A stretch of 64,000 bases of DNA, from the NCBI GenBank assembly GCA_963829835.1, contig CAWHKC010000003.1, positions 496,001-560,000 on the forward strand, in the 5' to 3' direction. Of this stretch, positions 17,664-26,690 are shown in pieces. Both the position numbers and the translations under genes were made by a program. Origin of the DNA: Berkiella sp963829835 (GTDB lineage: Bacteria > Pseudomonadota > Gammaproteobacteria > Berkiellales > Berkiellaceae). Within the stretch, counting starts at the first letter, position 1. Each line of letters starts with the position of its first letter. The notes beneath the pieces were generated by a model, which searched no databases, was not told the origin of the DNA, and saw only the letters and a list, made by a program, of their open reading frames with translations.

Positions 17664-19142
17664 TTAGACGCCTATTCTCATTCTACGCTTGGCTTGCGGT
17701 GATGATACTAAATCGTTCTGTAAGCCTTTTGCCATCTCATGCATGGTTGTTGCGATTTTGACATCAAGCTTCATTTTTGCGATTGCTGACGGTTCTAGTT
17801 TATCCGTAAGAGTTTCATCACTTAATATACGTTGAGCCATACCAATCCGTCTGCCTACACTAGGATAAAGATAAGGTGGGACAAATCCAACTAAATCCTT
17901 ATTCGCAAATACTTTATCTGCAAAGTCATAATGATTTTCGGCAAGCCAACCTAATCCAGAGACACTATCCTCTTTGAGTAATTCTATTGCAGCTGGGTTA
18001 TTTAAAAGATCAAGCGTATCTTTAGATGCTGTCTTTTTTGCATGCATAAAGCTTAAATTGTGTCCTGAAAGTTTTGCGAATAATTTAGGGTTTCGCAAAA
18101 TTTTTGGAATTAGTGTGGGATGATAAAATCCTAAATCAGCTAATTGCTCACCGTTAAGCTCAAGGCTTAATTTGGGATTATCCAAAATCCATTCGGCAGC
18201 TTTTAGGTGTTTTGTACCAAGGATTACATAATCAGCCACCTCAAGCTTACTCGCCAGCTTTTGTGTGGTAATGATCTTCATTGCAGTACTTTCTCTATCA
18301 CCTAAAATAAGAAATTCCATTGCTTTCATAGTAGGATTTTCTAAAACGAGGTTAGTGGCTTCTTCACTTATCTTGCCTAAAGCAGCACGTTCAAAATTAT
18401 CGAGTTTTTGATCATAATGCGGTGAAGTTAAAATGAGCATTGCTATTTCAGGAGTACCGCCCAATATCATTAAATCTTGTCCATTTAAATATTGCCCATA
18501 TTGCTCTAAAATTTGCTTGGCTATTTTGGGATGTTTTGCGCCTAAACTACAGACTGCCATGATATTCGAATTTCTCATTCTCGCACGCAGTTCTTTTGAC
18601 TCATAAATAGATTGGGCGATATCTTCATGGTGATATCCCAATTGCGCCACATTCTCACCTATTTTATCGAGCAAATCTTGTCTTCTTCTTATTTTGAGAG
18701 CGATTTCATGGTGTCTATCAGCCATACGAGATAAATCATCCACGGTTAATTGGTCACAGTACTCGGGGGTGTCTATTAAAAGATGCGCAATATTAAGATG
18801 ACATTGGCCAAATAGATGGAGATTTTCAAACTCAACGATTTGACGTAACGCAGGATCGGTGACGACTTTTCTGGCAAATTTTTCATTTTCTATCCCAATA
18901 TAGATGAGATCCCAATTATCCAGACTTAAGACAAAAGAATCCTTTTCTTTGGCGATGTAATCAACGATGATGGGATGTTTTGCTGCTTCTCTAATAATTT
19001 CAGTGACAGTTAAACATTGTAGTTTAGAGTAATCTGTAAATGTTGATAGCGTCGCTACTAATGCCTCATCTATCTGCACTTTATCTGGCGGGGGAGTTTC
19101 GACTCTTTGAAAGCTGGGTAAGAATCTCTTAGGTCCTAACAT
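17664..19142 (-). CDS. tandem helical-repeat protein related to the F-box gene product
   Basis: Start taken at ATG 19142 (MLGPKRFLPSFQRVETPPPD), with AAGAGG 8 bp upstream, instead of ATG 19163. The product of about 492 residues carries the same unit as its convergent neighbour (LxxLGxxHxxIAxxIL, for example VAQLGYHHEDIAQSIYESKE and LVILGTKHLKAAEWILDNPK in variant forms) but more diverged and without an F-box. It ends QAKRRMRIGV, a basic tail. Likely a helical scaffold and effector-like. The two genes probably arose by duplication followed by inversion. Confidence 0.65.
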   Translation of the reverse strand: MLGPKRFLPSFQRVETPPPDKVQIDEALVATLSTFTDYSKLQCLTVTEIIREAAKHPIIVDYIAKEKDSFVLSLDNWDLIYIGIENEKFARKVVTDPALRQIVEFENLHLFGQCHLNIAHLLIDTPEYCDQLTVDDLSRMADRHHEIALKIRRRQDLLDKIGENVAQLGYHHEDIAQSIYESKELRARMRNSNIMAVCSLGAKHPKIAKQILEQYGQYLNGQDLMILGGTPEIAMLILTSPHYDQKLDNFERAALGKISEEATNLVLENPTMKAMEFLILGDRESTAMKIITTQKLASKLEVADYVILGTKHLKAAEWILDNPKLSLELNGEQLADLGFYHPTLIPKILRNPKLFAKLSGHNLSFMHAKKTASKDTLDLLNNPAAIELLKEDSVSGLGWLAENHYDFADKVFANKDLVGFVPPYLYPSVGRRIGMAQRILSDETLTDKLEPSAIAKMKLDVKIATTMHEMAKGLQNDLVSSPQAKRRMRIGV

Positions 19143-19430
19143 ATGGCGCCTCTTAAAAATCATATATAAATAATCGATATTTTAAGTTATTCGCTAGTCT
19201 TTATCTGTGATAAATACTTATAAGTAATGAAAATATATCGTGGGGTTCCTTAACGGTGATCTATCATAAATCTTGTGTCATAAAAATGTATTAGGCATCG
19301 AGATGGCGTGGAATTTCATCTAGATCAAACATTAAAATATAAGTCAGCTGACTTGACATTTAATTTTAAGCTGTTAACATGATTTCTTGAATTGAAATAA
19401 ACATTATTTTTACTGTTTAGGATAATTATT

Positions 19431-19616
19431 ATGAAAGATTTAACTTTAAACGAAATCCATGCCGTATCCGGTGCGGGCATTTTATTTGATGACGTTTCAG
19501 GTGATCTGACGCCGCCTGCGGCAATACTTGCAGGTGGAACAGGAATGCTTCTAGGGATAGCAGGCATGATCGGTGGCGTTTATCTCATGAAGCTTGGATT
19601 CAACCTTATAGGTTAG
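19431..19616 (+). CDS. double-glycine leader peptide 1 (bacteriocin-like), 61 aa
   Basis: MKDLTLNEIHAVSGA is a double-glycine-type leader (Gly-Ala at the cleavage point), as used for export by peptidase-containing ABC transporters. The mature part of about 46 residues has an acidic start and a Gly-rich hydrophobic segment (AAILAGGTGMLLGIAGMIGG), as in small pore-forming peptides. ATG 19431 follows GGATAA. It stands with two similar peptides within 1.4 kb. No immunity or transporter gene is adjacent. Confidence 0.65.
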   Translation: MKDLTLNEIHAVSGAGILFDDVSGDLTPPAAILAGGTGMLLGIAGMIGGVYLMKLGFNLIG

Positions 19617-19633
19617 ATGTGTAGCGGGGCAGG

Positions 19634-20035
19634 TTACTGCGTCATTTCTTGTTCTGTAGGTAAATTCAACAGCACACCATTTTTAAGCTGCTCGTGATGA
19701 AATGCTTGAGGGTTTTTAGTTTTAATCGCATTCACACCTTGGTGGATTGAATAATTCGTATTTTTCACAAGTTTTCTGGCGATACTCCAGAGCGTTTCGT
19801 TATTTACTGGCCCATATTGTTCACCAAATTTAACAGAATTTGTAGCCACCGTTTGTGTTGTTGAAGTGGTTTCTGAGGTAACGCTAGGAATAGCTTCTCC
19901 TTGATGGTCAGCTGCTAGCCCTGCTGCTTGCTCTGGTGCCATACCCGGTCCCATCTCTGCGTTGCCTTGCGCCCATACTAAGTAAGCAGTTAATCCGAAC
20001 AATAGTACAAATCCAATTCGTGATTTACTTTTCAT
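19634..20035 (-). CDS. FimV-type LysM-domain protein with signal peptide
   Basis: 133 residues. MKSKSRIGFVLLFGLTAYLVWA is a signal peptide or N-terminal anchor. After a Ser/Thr-rich linker, residues about 75-128 contain YGPVNNETLWSIARKLV and NPQAFHHEQLKNGVLLNLP. This is the LysM-like domain of FimV/TspA proteins (family pattern GPV...TLWSIA...NPxAF...LxxGxxLxIP). LysM domains bind peptidoglycan, so it likely sits in the periplasm. It is much shorter than true FimV and lacks the C-terminal TPR part. Confidence 0.75.
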   Translation of the reverse strand: MKSKSRIGFVLLFGLTAYLVWAQGNAEMGPGMAPEQAAGLAADHQGEAIPSVTSETTSTTQTVATNSVKFGEQYGPVNNETLWSIARKLVKNTNYSIHQGVNAIKTKNPQAFHHEQLKNGVLLNLPTEQEMTQ

Positions 20036-20172
20036 GTTTTATCTCACTTACTAAATGGGTGCGATATATTAGAAATGCTAAACATTCATACGCATCAATT
20101 AAATATTTATAGTTAATTTTTCAATATATATCAAATTAAGGCAGGTTCCTTTTCTATAAAAATTCATCATTT

Positions 20173-20230
20173 TCAGGAATTCCCTGACATTTTTTCTTAT
20201 CGTGATTTGGTAAACTTGCCTAATTAATTG
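20173..20230 (+). repeat. 57-bp hairpin module, copy 4
   Basis: TCAGGAATTCCCTGA hairpin, T-run, then GATTTGGTAAACTTGCC and TAATTAATTG. It lies 30 bp before a double-glycine peptide gene and behind a divergent gene, so it is not a terminator of a plus-strand gene. Confidence 0.75.
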
Positions 20231-20259
20231 TAGACAAACGTTTATAAAAGAGGCATGCC

Positions 20260-20472
20260 ATGCGTACACTAGTTAATTTAGAAATGCTAACAGTTTCAGG
20301 TGGCGAGACTCTTAGGGATCATGTGACCGGCCTTGGGGCAGCACGCACACTGCCTATAGAATCGTTATCAAGCATTAATAGTTTCTTAGAATTTGCTTTA
20401 ACTTATGGAGACATACCTAATTCAGCACAAATTCGATCTGGCACATCTAAAACTGATGACGCAAGAATCTGA
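20260..20472 (+). CDS. double-glycine leader peptide 2, 70 aa
   Basis: MRTLVNLEMLTVSGG leader with cleavage expected after Gly15. The mature part of about 55 residues is polar and lacks cysteines and long hydrophobic runs, unlike its neighbours. ATG 20260 lies 30 bp after the 57-bp module, behind AGAGG. Peptide function unknown. The leader is the evidence that this is a real gene. Confidence 0.6.
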   Translation: MRTLVNLEMLTVSGGETLRDHVTGLGAARTLPIESLSSINSFLEFALTYGDIPNSAQIRSGTSKTDDARI

Positions 20473-20559
20473 AAAAGCTTGAGCGGTTGCCAGTCACCGC
20501 TCACATAAAAACATCGATAACCATTAGCACTATTGGTAGCCGGATGCGGTAAACTTTAT

Positions 20560-20862
20560 TTAATAATATACAACATTCACAGTCCAATGAACTAAAGTAT
20601 TAGGTTCTATATCAGAATAGTCATTATATTTATAACCAAGGTATGCACCACCAGCAGCACCTAACGTTCCAAATGCTACTGCACCAGGTATACCGCCAAA
20701 TAGGCCTAGTACTCCCCCAATCACGCCCCCAGATATACTACAACTCACAGAACTTAAAACCGAGTTATAAAAAATTATATCCTCTGTCACAAATTCATCA
20801 TAAGAATAAGAATAACCACCGGACACTGCTTTTAAATCGGATATTTGAGATAACAACTTCAT
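20560..20862 (-). CDS. double-glycine leader peptide 3 with glycine zipper, 100 aa
   Basis: Start at ATG 20862 (AGAAGG 8 bp upstream) rather than 20901. The leader MKLLSQISDLKAVSGG is followed by a Tyr-rich stretch (YSYSYDEF) and a glycine-zipper membrane segment (ISGGVIGGVLGLFGGIPGAV, then GTLGAAGGAYLGY). This matches class II bacteriocin-like precursors in layout. Divergent from the gene at 21059. Confidence 0.7.
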   Translation of the reverse strand: MKLLSQISDLKAVSGGYSYSYDEFVTEDIIFYNSVLSSVSCSISGGVIGGVLGLFGGIPGAVAFGTLGAAGGAYLGYKYNDYSDIEPNTLVHWTVNVVYY

Positions 20863-20946
20863 ATTTAGCCTTCTAGATATATTTTGCATTGCGAAAATCA
20901 ATTTAAATCGCAGTATTCATTTTGTCAAATGGACATACTCATCGCT

Positions 20947-21000
20947 GTCAGGAGTTTCCTGGCATTTTTTCTTCTTTTAATCTGATAAACTTACCTCAGT
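20947..21000 (+). repeat. 57-bp hairpin module, copy 5 (most diverged)
   Basis: GTCAGGAGTTTCCTGGC hairpin, T-run, then AATCTGATAAACTTACCTC. Upstream of the gene at 21059 and downstream of a divergent start. Confidence 0.65.
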
Positions 21001-21058
21001 TAAATGACTCAGTGCAATACATGATATATAGGCACTAACTTTTATAAATAGGTTAAGT

Positions 21059-23152
21059 ATGTCTCAAACTGGCGCTAATGCAGAAGATTCGATTTTTCAG
21101 GGTATTTCAGCAGCAGATATATCTGAACAAGCAGCAATCATCGCACTTGAACAATCGGCAGCCATCGAAATTGAAAAAATGGGTGGATTTTCTGAAGTTG
21201 AACAAGCTGAGTTTTGCCGGGTGATATCTGAACAATTCAAGGCCCTCAAACAAGCAGGAATTTTATATCAAGACCACGCCGCACTCTACGAGGCTATAGG
21301 TGAATATCACTTCTTTGCCAAAGAATTAGCAGAAACATTTATAGCCTTTATCGGCGCAGGTATTCATTATCAAAAAAATTCTGATATCTATAAATATGTT
21401 ATTCACTCCCCTTATCTTGCACCAAATTTTCCAAAGGTGCTAGGCGCCCTTAAAGAATCCGTCTTCACTTTTCAAGACGACCCCGAGATATATCGAGCTG
21501 TACTAATGAATCCCATGTTAGCCGATCGTTTGATTAGTCGTTTTTCCGATCTTAAACAAGCGGGAATTTTATATCAAGATCACGCTTTGCTCTACAAGGC
21601 AATAGTTGAAAAATTCAAATATGGCCCTGAATTGATAGCAGCTTTCGTAAAGCTTTATGTAGCGGGTATTTTGAAACAAGGTCAGTCTATCTCTTTGTGT
21701 TGTCAAACTATAATTGAAAATCCAGATTCAGCCAATGATCTTGCAACAACTTTTGTATCCCTTAAAAATGCAGGTCTATTATATCAAGACTATCCTGAGC
21801 TCTTTCAAGTCATCATTCAAGGTATCATTAAAAAGCGTGTGTGCGTTTTGGCTGACGCGGTTGAAGCTAGTATCGTTCTTGTAAAAGCGGGTTTTAGTTA
21901 TCAAAACCATACAAAACTTTTCGAATGGTTGGTGATTAATAAGTATTCTTGTAAACGGGTGGCCCTAGCTTTTATAAGCCTCATTGAAGCAAATATATCA
22001 TTTAGTGACAATATTGATATTTATAATAAAGTAGCACATGTGATATTTGAGGGTAATTTGGAACTCCTTGATGCTTTATGTATACTCTCAAAACATCTCA
22101 AATTTCCCGAGTGTTTTACCACCAAGACGCTTGTTGAGTATCCTGAATTGATGGCGAAGATAATCAGTACGTTAATTGCTGCTAAATTTTGCCCTACGCT
22201 TCACCAAAAAGTCTTTAGAACCCTAATATCAAAACTTAATCATGAAAAAGTTGAGCCAATCAGCATTCTCGATCTGATTGATAAACTCTGTCGATTTGCT
22301 GAGGTAAATGAATTGGATGATCTCGCTGCGCTAGAGAATATTATTGAAACCTACACCTCGATTAATGAAACGCTCAGCTTTGGTCCTCTAAACAAAAATG
22401 AGTCTACTCGTAAAATTGAACAGTTGCTTGAAAAGCTAAGTGATAAAAATATCTTTGATAAGGCGATGTGGGAATATAAAAATGAAAGTTATTTTGTAAC
22501 CTTAGACGATGGCGCAAGCTATAATCTAAGTTTGCTTATAAAAAACGCTAATTTATGCCACTTAACCTTAAGTGATAAGTTAATTCGTAAGTTGGGCATA
22601 ATATTAAAAGATATTATCAAGAACGAGGCATGGGTTGAAACTAGCGAAGAATCGGTTGTGAAGTTACTGCCGCCAGAACAACAGGCAGCAATTACTATTT
22701 ATACTTCAATTTGCCATAAAAAAATTAACTTGTTATTTCGTGGAGAAAAATTGGAATATGCTGCTGATGATGATGATTATATCGTCACAAAAAAAGACGA
22801 TCACCTTATTCCCGCCAACTTTATAGTCGGTTGTCTTTTAAATGACGCACTTAATAAATTAAATGGTTTGGTCGACAATAAAAGACCTCAAGTAAGATTG
22901 TTTGAAGCAGCTGCAAGAAGATCTGATTCGAATCCACATGAATTTGTCACTAAACATCTTCAAAGGTATTTAAATAAAATTACGGAAGGAAAGTACAAAA
23001 AGGAACTATTTAACGTCATTAGTGAACTTACTACGCTAATCTTTTATGATGGCATACTCGTTAGAAAAGAAGAGCTGCACGTCAGAAGATATGAGAAGGC
23101 GTCAAGCCAATGCTTGGACTTTCCCAGCGTTAACGAGCACCAGTCATTTTAA
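21059..23152 (+). pseudogene. N-terminal part of a helical-repeat + SidE-type phosphodiesterase gene (frameshifted)
   Basis: 697 residues from ATG 21059. Residues about 60-330 are helical repeats of about 35 residues with a recurring FxxLKQAGILYQDHAxLYxAI signature. The rest is helical, with a short acidic stretch near DDDDY. The last residues (RRYEKASSQC onward) run out of frame, while another frame continues smoothly into a phosphodiesterase domain. The two frames overlap by 107 bases. One single-base indel near 23080-23115 would join them into one protein of roughly 1040 residues. It carries the 57-bp module upstream. Real mutation or sequencing error cannot be told apart here. Confidence 0.65.
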
Positions 23153-24188
23153 AGATGGTATAGCTTGGCTCAGTCGTACCAAGACTGCCATTACCAGGAT
23201 CAAAGGGAGAGGATACTGTATTAACCCTTCAGAAGGTGAAATACTATTTTCACAAGGCACCCAAGTTGTGACTAAAGAATTGCAAACAAATGAATTTGTT
23301 TCGAAAATCGTTTGCAGCCCTACGCTTGAACCAGCTGATTGCTATTGGTCTGATCTGGCACTTGAAAAAGCCTGGGAGAATCATTTGAAGTACCCCTATA
23401 AAGAAGGGAATGATACTTATACCTCAAATGACATAACTATCCATAGACCCAATCATGGTTTAGCACATACTTATAGAAGGAAGCTAAATATTGATCATGT
23501 GGTCAATTATTTTGCCAATCATGCCAAAGAGGATAATTTTAGAGAATTTTGCCAGTTCTTAGATAATAACCAATTAGAATGGCTGCGTATAGCTTCTGCC
23601 TTTTGCGTGACGGGCAGAGAAAATGAAACCAGTGCATTAGAAGATCCAGAATGGTATAAGCGTTACCGCCAGGCCTCTACGGATAATTTTAATCGGTTTG
23701 TGAGTGAAAATAAGCCAGTTGATAATGATCAAAATATGATAACCCGTATCAGTGATGTGGTTTTATATATGGGGCATCCTGAATATGAAAGTACAATTAA
23801 CGCCGTGGATGATCTACAAGAACGCTCACTTCGTAATTTTTATTTTAGAATCCTCTCTATGGCGCATAAATTAGATCTCGCCCGCTGCTATACGCCGGCA
23901 GAGTATAATGATCGCATGCAATATTTTAGAAATCATTCTGTTGAATCTAGCACTCAGAAAAGAGATATGACAGAAATTATCCGGTATAATTGCGCGCTTT
24001 TAAAAGCACACGGTAACGCTCAACATAGTGATATGACTTTTGATGGCACCATTGTTGCGTCTCATACGAACTACAGAGCGCCTTTTATAGAGGTGAGCCG
24101 CTCGATGAAACGTTTAAGAGAAGTGACAGATACGGTTTCTCGCCCGCAAGTAATGCGGCCAAGACCGAACGTGTTGCCAAAATTTTGA
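23046..24188 (+). pseudogene. SidE/Dup-type phosphodiesterase domain (3' part of frameshifted gene)
   Basis: Motifs of the Legionella SidE-family PDE domain occur in order: HRPNHGLAHTYRR, FCVTGRENE and MAHKLDLARCY. By family knowledge these carry the two catalytic His residues and the Glu that cleave ADP-ribosylated ubiquitin (SdeA) or remove phosphoribosyl-ubiquitin (DupA/DupB). I see no mono-ADP-ribosyltransferase domain in the joined protein, so it is closer in layout to a Dup-like eraser. The first residues before QANAWTFPALTSTSHFKDG are probably out of frame. The C-terminus is basic (KRLREV, MRPRPNVLPKF). Confidence 0.75.
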
Positions 24189-24376
24189 GCATAGGAACGG
24201 TGCCAGGTAGGATTGTCAAAAAAATGTTTTACTAAATTCTTTTTAATTGGATATGCAGGTATTTAGATATTAACGGGGTCAGATACTAGGCCTTACTCTT
24301 AAATTATAAAAAAATACCACATACAGTAGACTGCTCTCAATGTTAGTATGATTGCTTTTAACGTATGAGTTTATAT

Positions 24377-25297
24377 ATGAAACGTGGCCCACTCCCAGAT
24401 GATGATATTCAAGTTATTAAAAAATTAAAATCCCAAGATGCTATTGTTCTTTATGAATTTTTCTCTAATTTGTTATACGTTATTAGCGATATTTATAATA
24501 CGTGTAAGCAGTCAGAATTATTAAATATGCTTAGCAAAAACAATAAAGGCAATGAAATCGCAGACAACGTTTTACAAATTTTGTCCTTAATGACACAAAG
24601 AGAAACGTTATCTGAAGTAATGGCACAAGACGATCTTGCTTTAAGAGTGGCACTAAGAGCCGCACAGTGCGGATATGCACAGATTCTTCGCAAAATATTC
24701 ACTCTATTCACCCTCGATGAACTTGAGTTGATGATAAAGAAACCCTTAGTTGAATTCATGGCAAATTATGTAACAGTCGGCCATGAGGAAAAGCTATTGA
24801 CGATGGTATTTGAAGCCTATCCTGATCAGCATGCCAGGCTTTTGTCTAAAGTAGCCTTAAAAGTTAAATATGACTTGCTAATGATTGAACAATACGAAAT
24901 GAACCAATTACAATGGCGAAAAATATTATCTTCAGATGATAATTTTATTCAAGAACTGAAAAAGCAAATGACATTACCTCAAGATGATGGAGGATATTTA
25001 GCAGGCGGTGAGGAAATGACTGCTTCTGTTCATTTTTCGATATGGGGAAATTTTACACTTCTTGAAGCCTATTTTGAGAGTAATGAAAATATCGCTCGTT
25101 TTAAAAATGGATTAATATGCAAATCAGAAATGGGTTTTGAAGGTAAACTTTGGTTGGCTTTTAATCGAATCAGGGATCCTGGAAATGCGCAATTGGCGAT
25201 TAAAATTATTAAAGAATGTCATTTATTAAAAAACCCACGTCAATTATTTGGATGGATTCTGATCATAAATAAATCGCAATTCAAAAATTTAAAATAG
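24377..25297 (+). pseudogene. effector-like gene with MKRGP start, 5' part (frameshifted)
   Basis: Starts MKRGPLPDDDIQVIKKLKSQ (ATG 24377, or 24365 for four more residues). It is helical and ankyrin-like. The frame ends at 25297 just as another frame, open from 25273, continues with KFKIGDFSDEWDIFQNP and then ankyrin repeats. The break lies in an A/T-run (CAAAAATTTAAAA). The joined product would be about 620 residues. No enzyme motif seen. Confidence 0.6.
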
Positions 25298-26247
25298 GTG
25301 ATTTTTCTGATGAGTGGGATATATTTCAGAATCCGATCGTCTGTATTGGGAGATTGTTGACGAACCCCAAATCAAATCCGGAACTAAGAGCTTATGTTGA
25401 ATCACTTCTTAGCGCAATAAAACTGCAAAATGGCAATTTAGATATGTTGCAAATAATCAGAGCTCACGGCTTAACAGCAGAGGATTATTTGCTATTAACA
25501 ATGTGTTGGGATGAAGATTCACTCCAAGAAATAGATCCTACAAAACTAAAATGCAGTCCATTTCTAGTGGATAGGTTTCCTTTTTTGCATTTTGCTGTTG
25601 GTTCTTGGCAATGTAATCCCACAGCCTTTAGAAAAACGATGTTGGCATTTGGCTATGAAGTCAATAGGACTGTTTTAAATGGGACCACATCACTGCATTT
25701 AGCAGTAGAATATGAAAATTGTGACGCTGTCGTTAGTATCTTGCAAGAAAGACCAGATGTTAATTTACAAACGAGAGCTTGCGAGTCTAATGAAAAAGCG
25801 GGAGAAGAGTCAGATCTCTCAAATCAACTTTGTGTCAGAAACGAAGGGCTTTGGAGAGAGAAATTTGAAAAAGGAGGAAACACACCATTACATGTTGCCT
25901 TTAACACTATTCATTTGAAAGAAGAATTATTATTAGCGCTTTTGGCTGCCAAACCAAATCTGGATCTGCCCAATGCCAGTGGTATTACCCCTCGTCAGAT
26001 CATGAGCGATAAATCAAATCCTAACTATCCCACCATAAGACAGGTGATAGATAGACTCAATTTGGATAGTCGACGCTTTCGCTTGACTTCAATCGGCCTT
26101 AAAGAGCACTTTATTCCTGCAGATCTCAGAATGCTGATATTGTCTAAAGCTTTTCCTTATCAACCTAAAGAAAGATTGAGACTTCGACACAACAAATTAA
26201 TTGATGATGTTAATACTGCAGTTTCAGCACGTAACACAATGAAATAG
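25273..26247 (+). pseudogene. ankyrin-repeat C-terminal part of the frameshifted gene
   Basis: The frame is open from 25273, with a TTG (25354) as the only nearby start. Residues include NGTTSLHLAVEYENCDAVVS and GGNTPLHVAFNTIHLKEELL, which are ankyrin repeats interrupted by an acidic insert. It then has FIPADLRMLILSKAFPYQP, a short helical C-terminal motif. Best read as the 3' half of the gene starting at 24377. If translated alone from TTG it would be a 297-residue ankyrin protein. Confidence 0.6.
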
Positions 26248-26690
26248 ATAGGGAATGGTGTCAAGCTTGAGTTTGAGTAGCGGGGTAAGGCCTGCAATCT
26301 TTATTTGGTTCTACAAGTTCTTCGGGAACCTTCAGTATCACTTTCAGCTTTCTTCATTTGTGCCTCTTGTAATGTTTTTAATTTTGAATCTCAAGTTTTT
26401 ATTTGCCAAGGGGATTATATATGGCTATAAATCTCCTACTCGATTATAAATAGTGACATCCATTCTTTCATTGAAATCTTCTTGCTTAAGGCGCGACTAG
26501 TGCGTTTAAATTCACAGCTTACTTCTGTAGAACTGAATATTTACTCATTATGGCTAACTATTTGATTTTACAAGGGACATTTCTATTTTGTTGAGAGTGG
26601 ACATTTTGACTTTTCACTACATTTTGAAGAAAAAAGAACTTTTTATGCTAAGGAAAGTCTAATAGACATATAGTGTTTTAGGAGTTTAAT
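26248..26690. other. 443-bp intergenic region with possible IS-end remnant
   Basis: Begins with a REP-like fragment (AGCGGGGTAAGGCCTGC). At 26574-26630 there are spaced repeats GGGACATTTCTATTTTG, GTGGACATTTTGACTTTT and ACTACATTTTGAAG, like the multiple terminal repeats of IS21-type elements. No transposase remains. AGGAG at 26680 serves the next gene. No gene is supported here. Confidence 0.4.
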
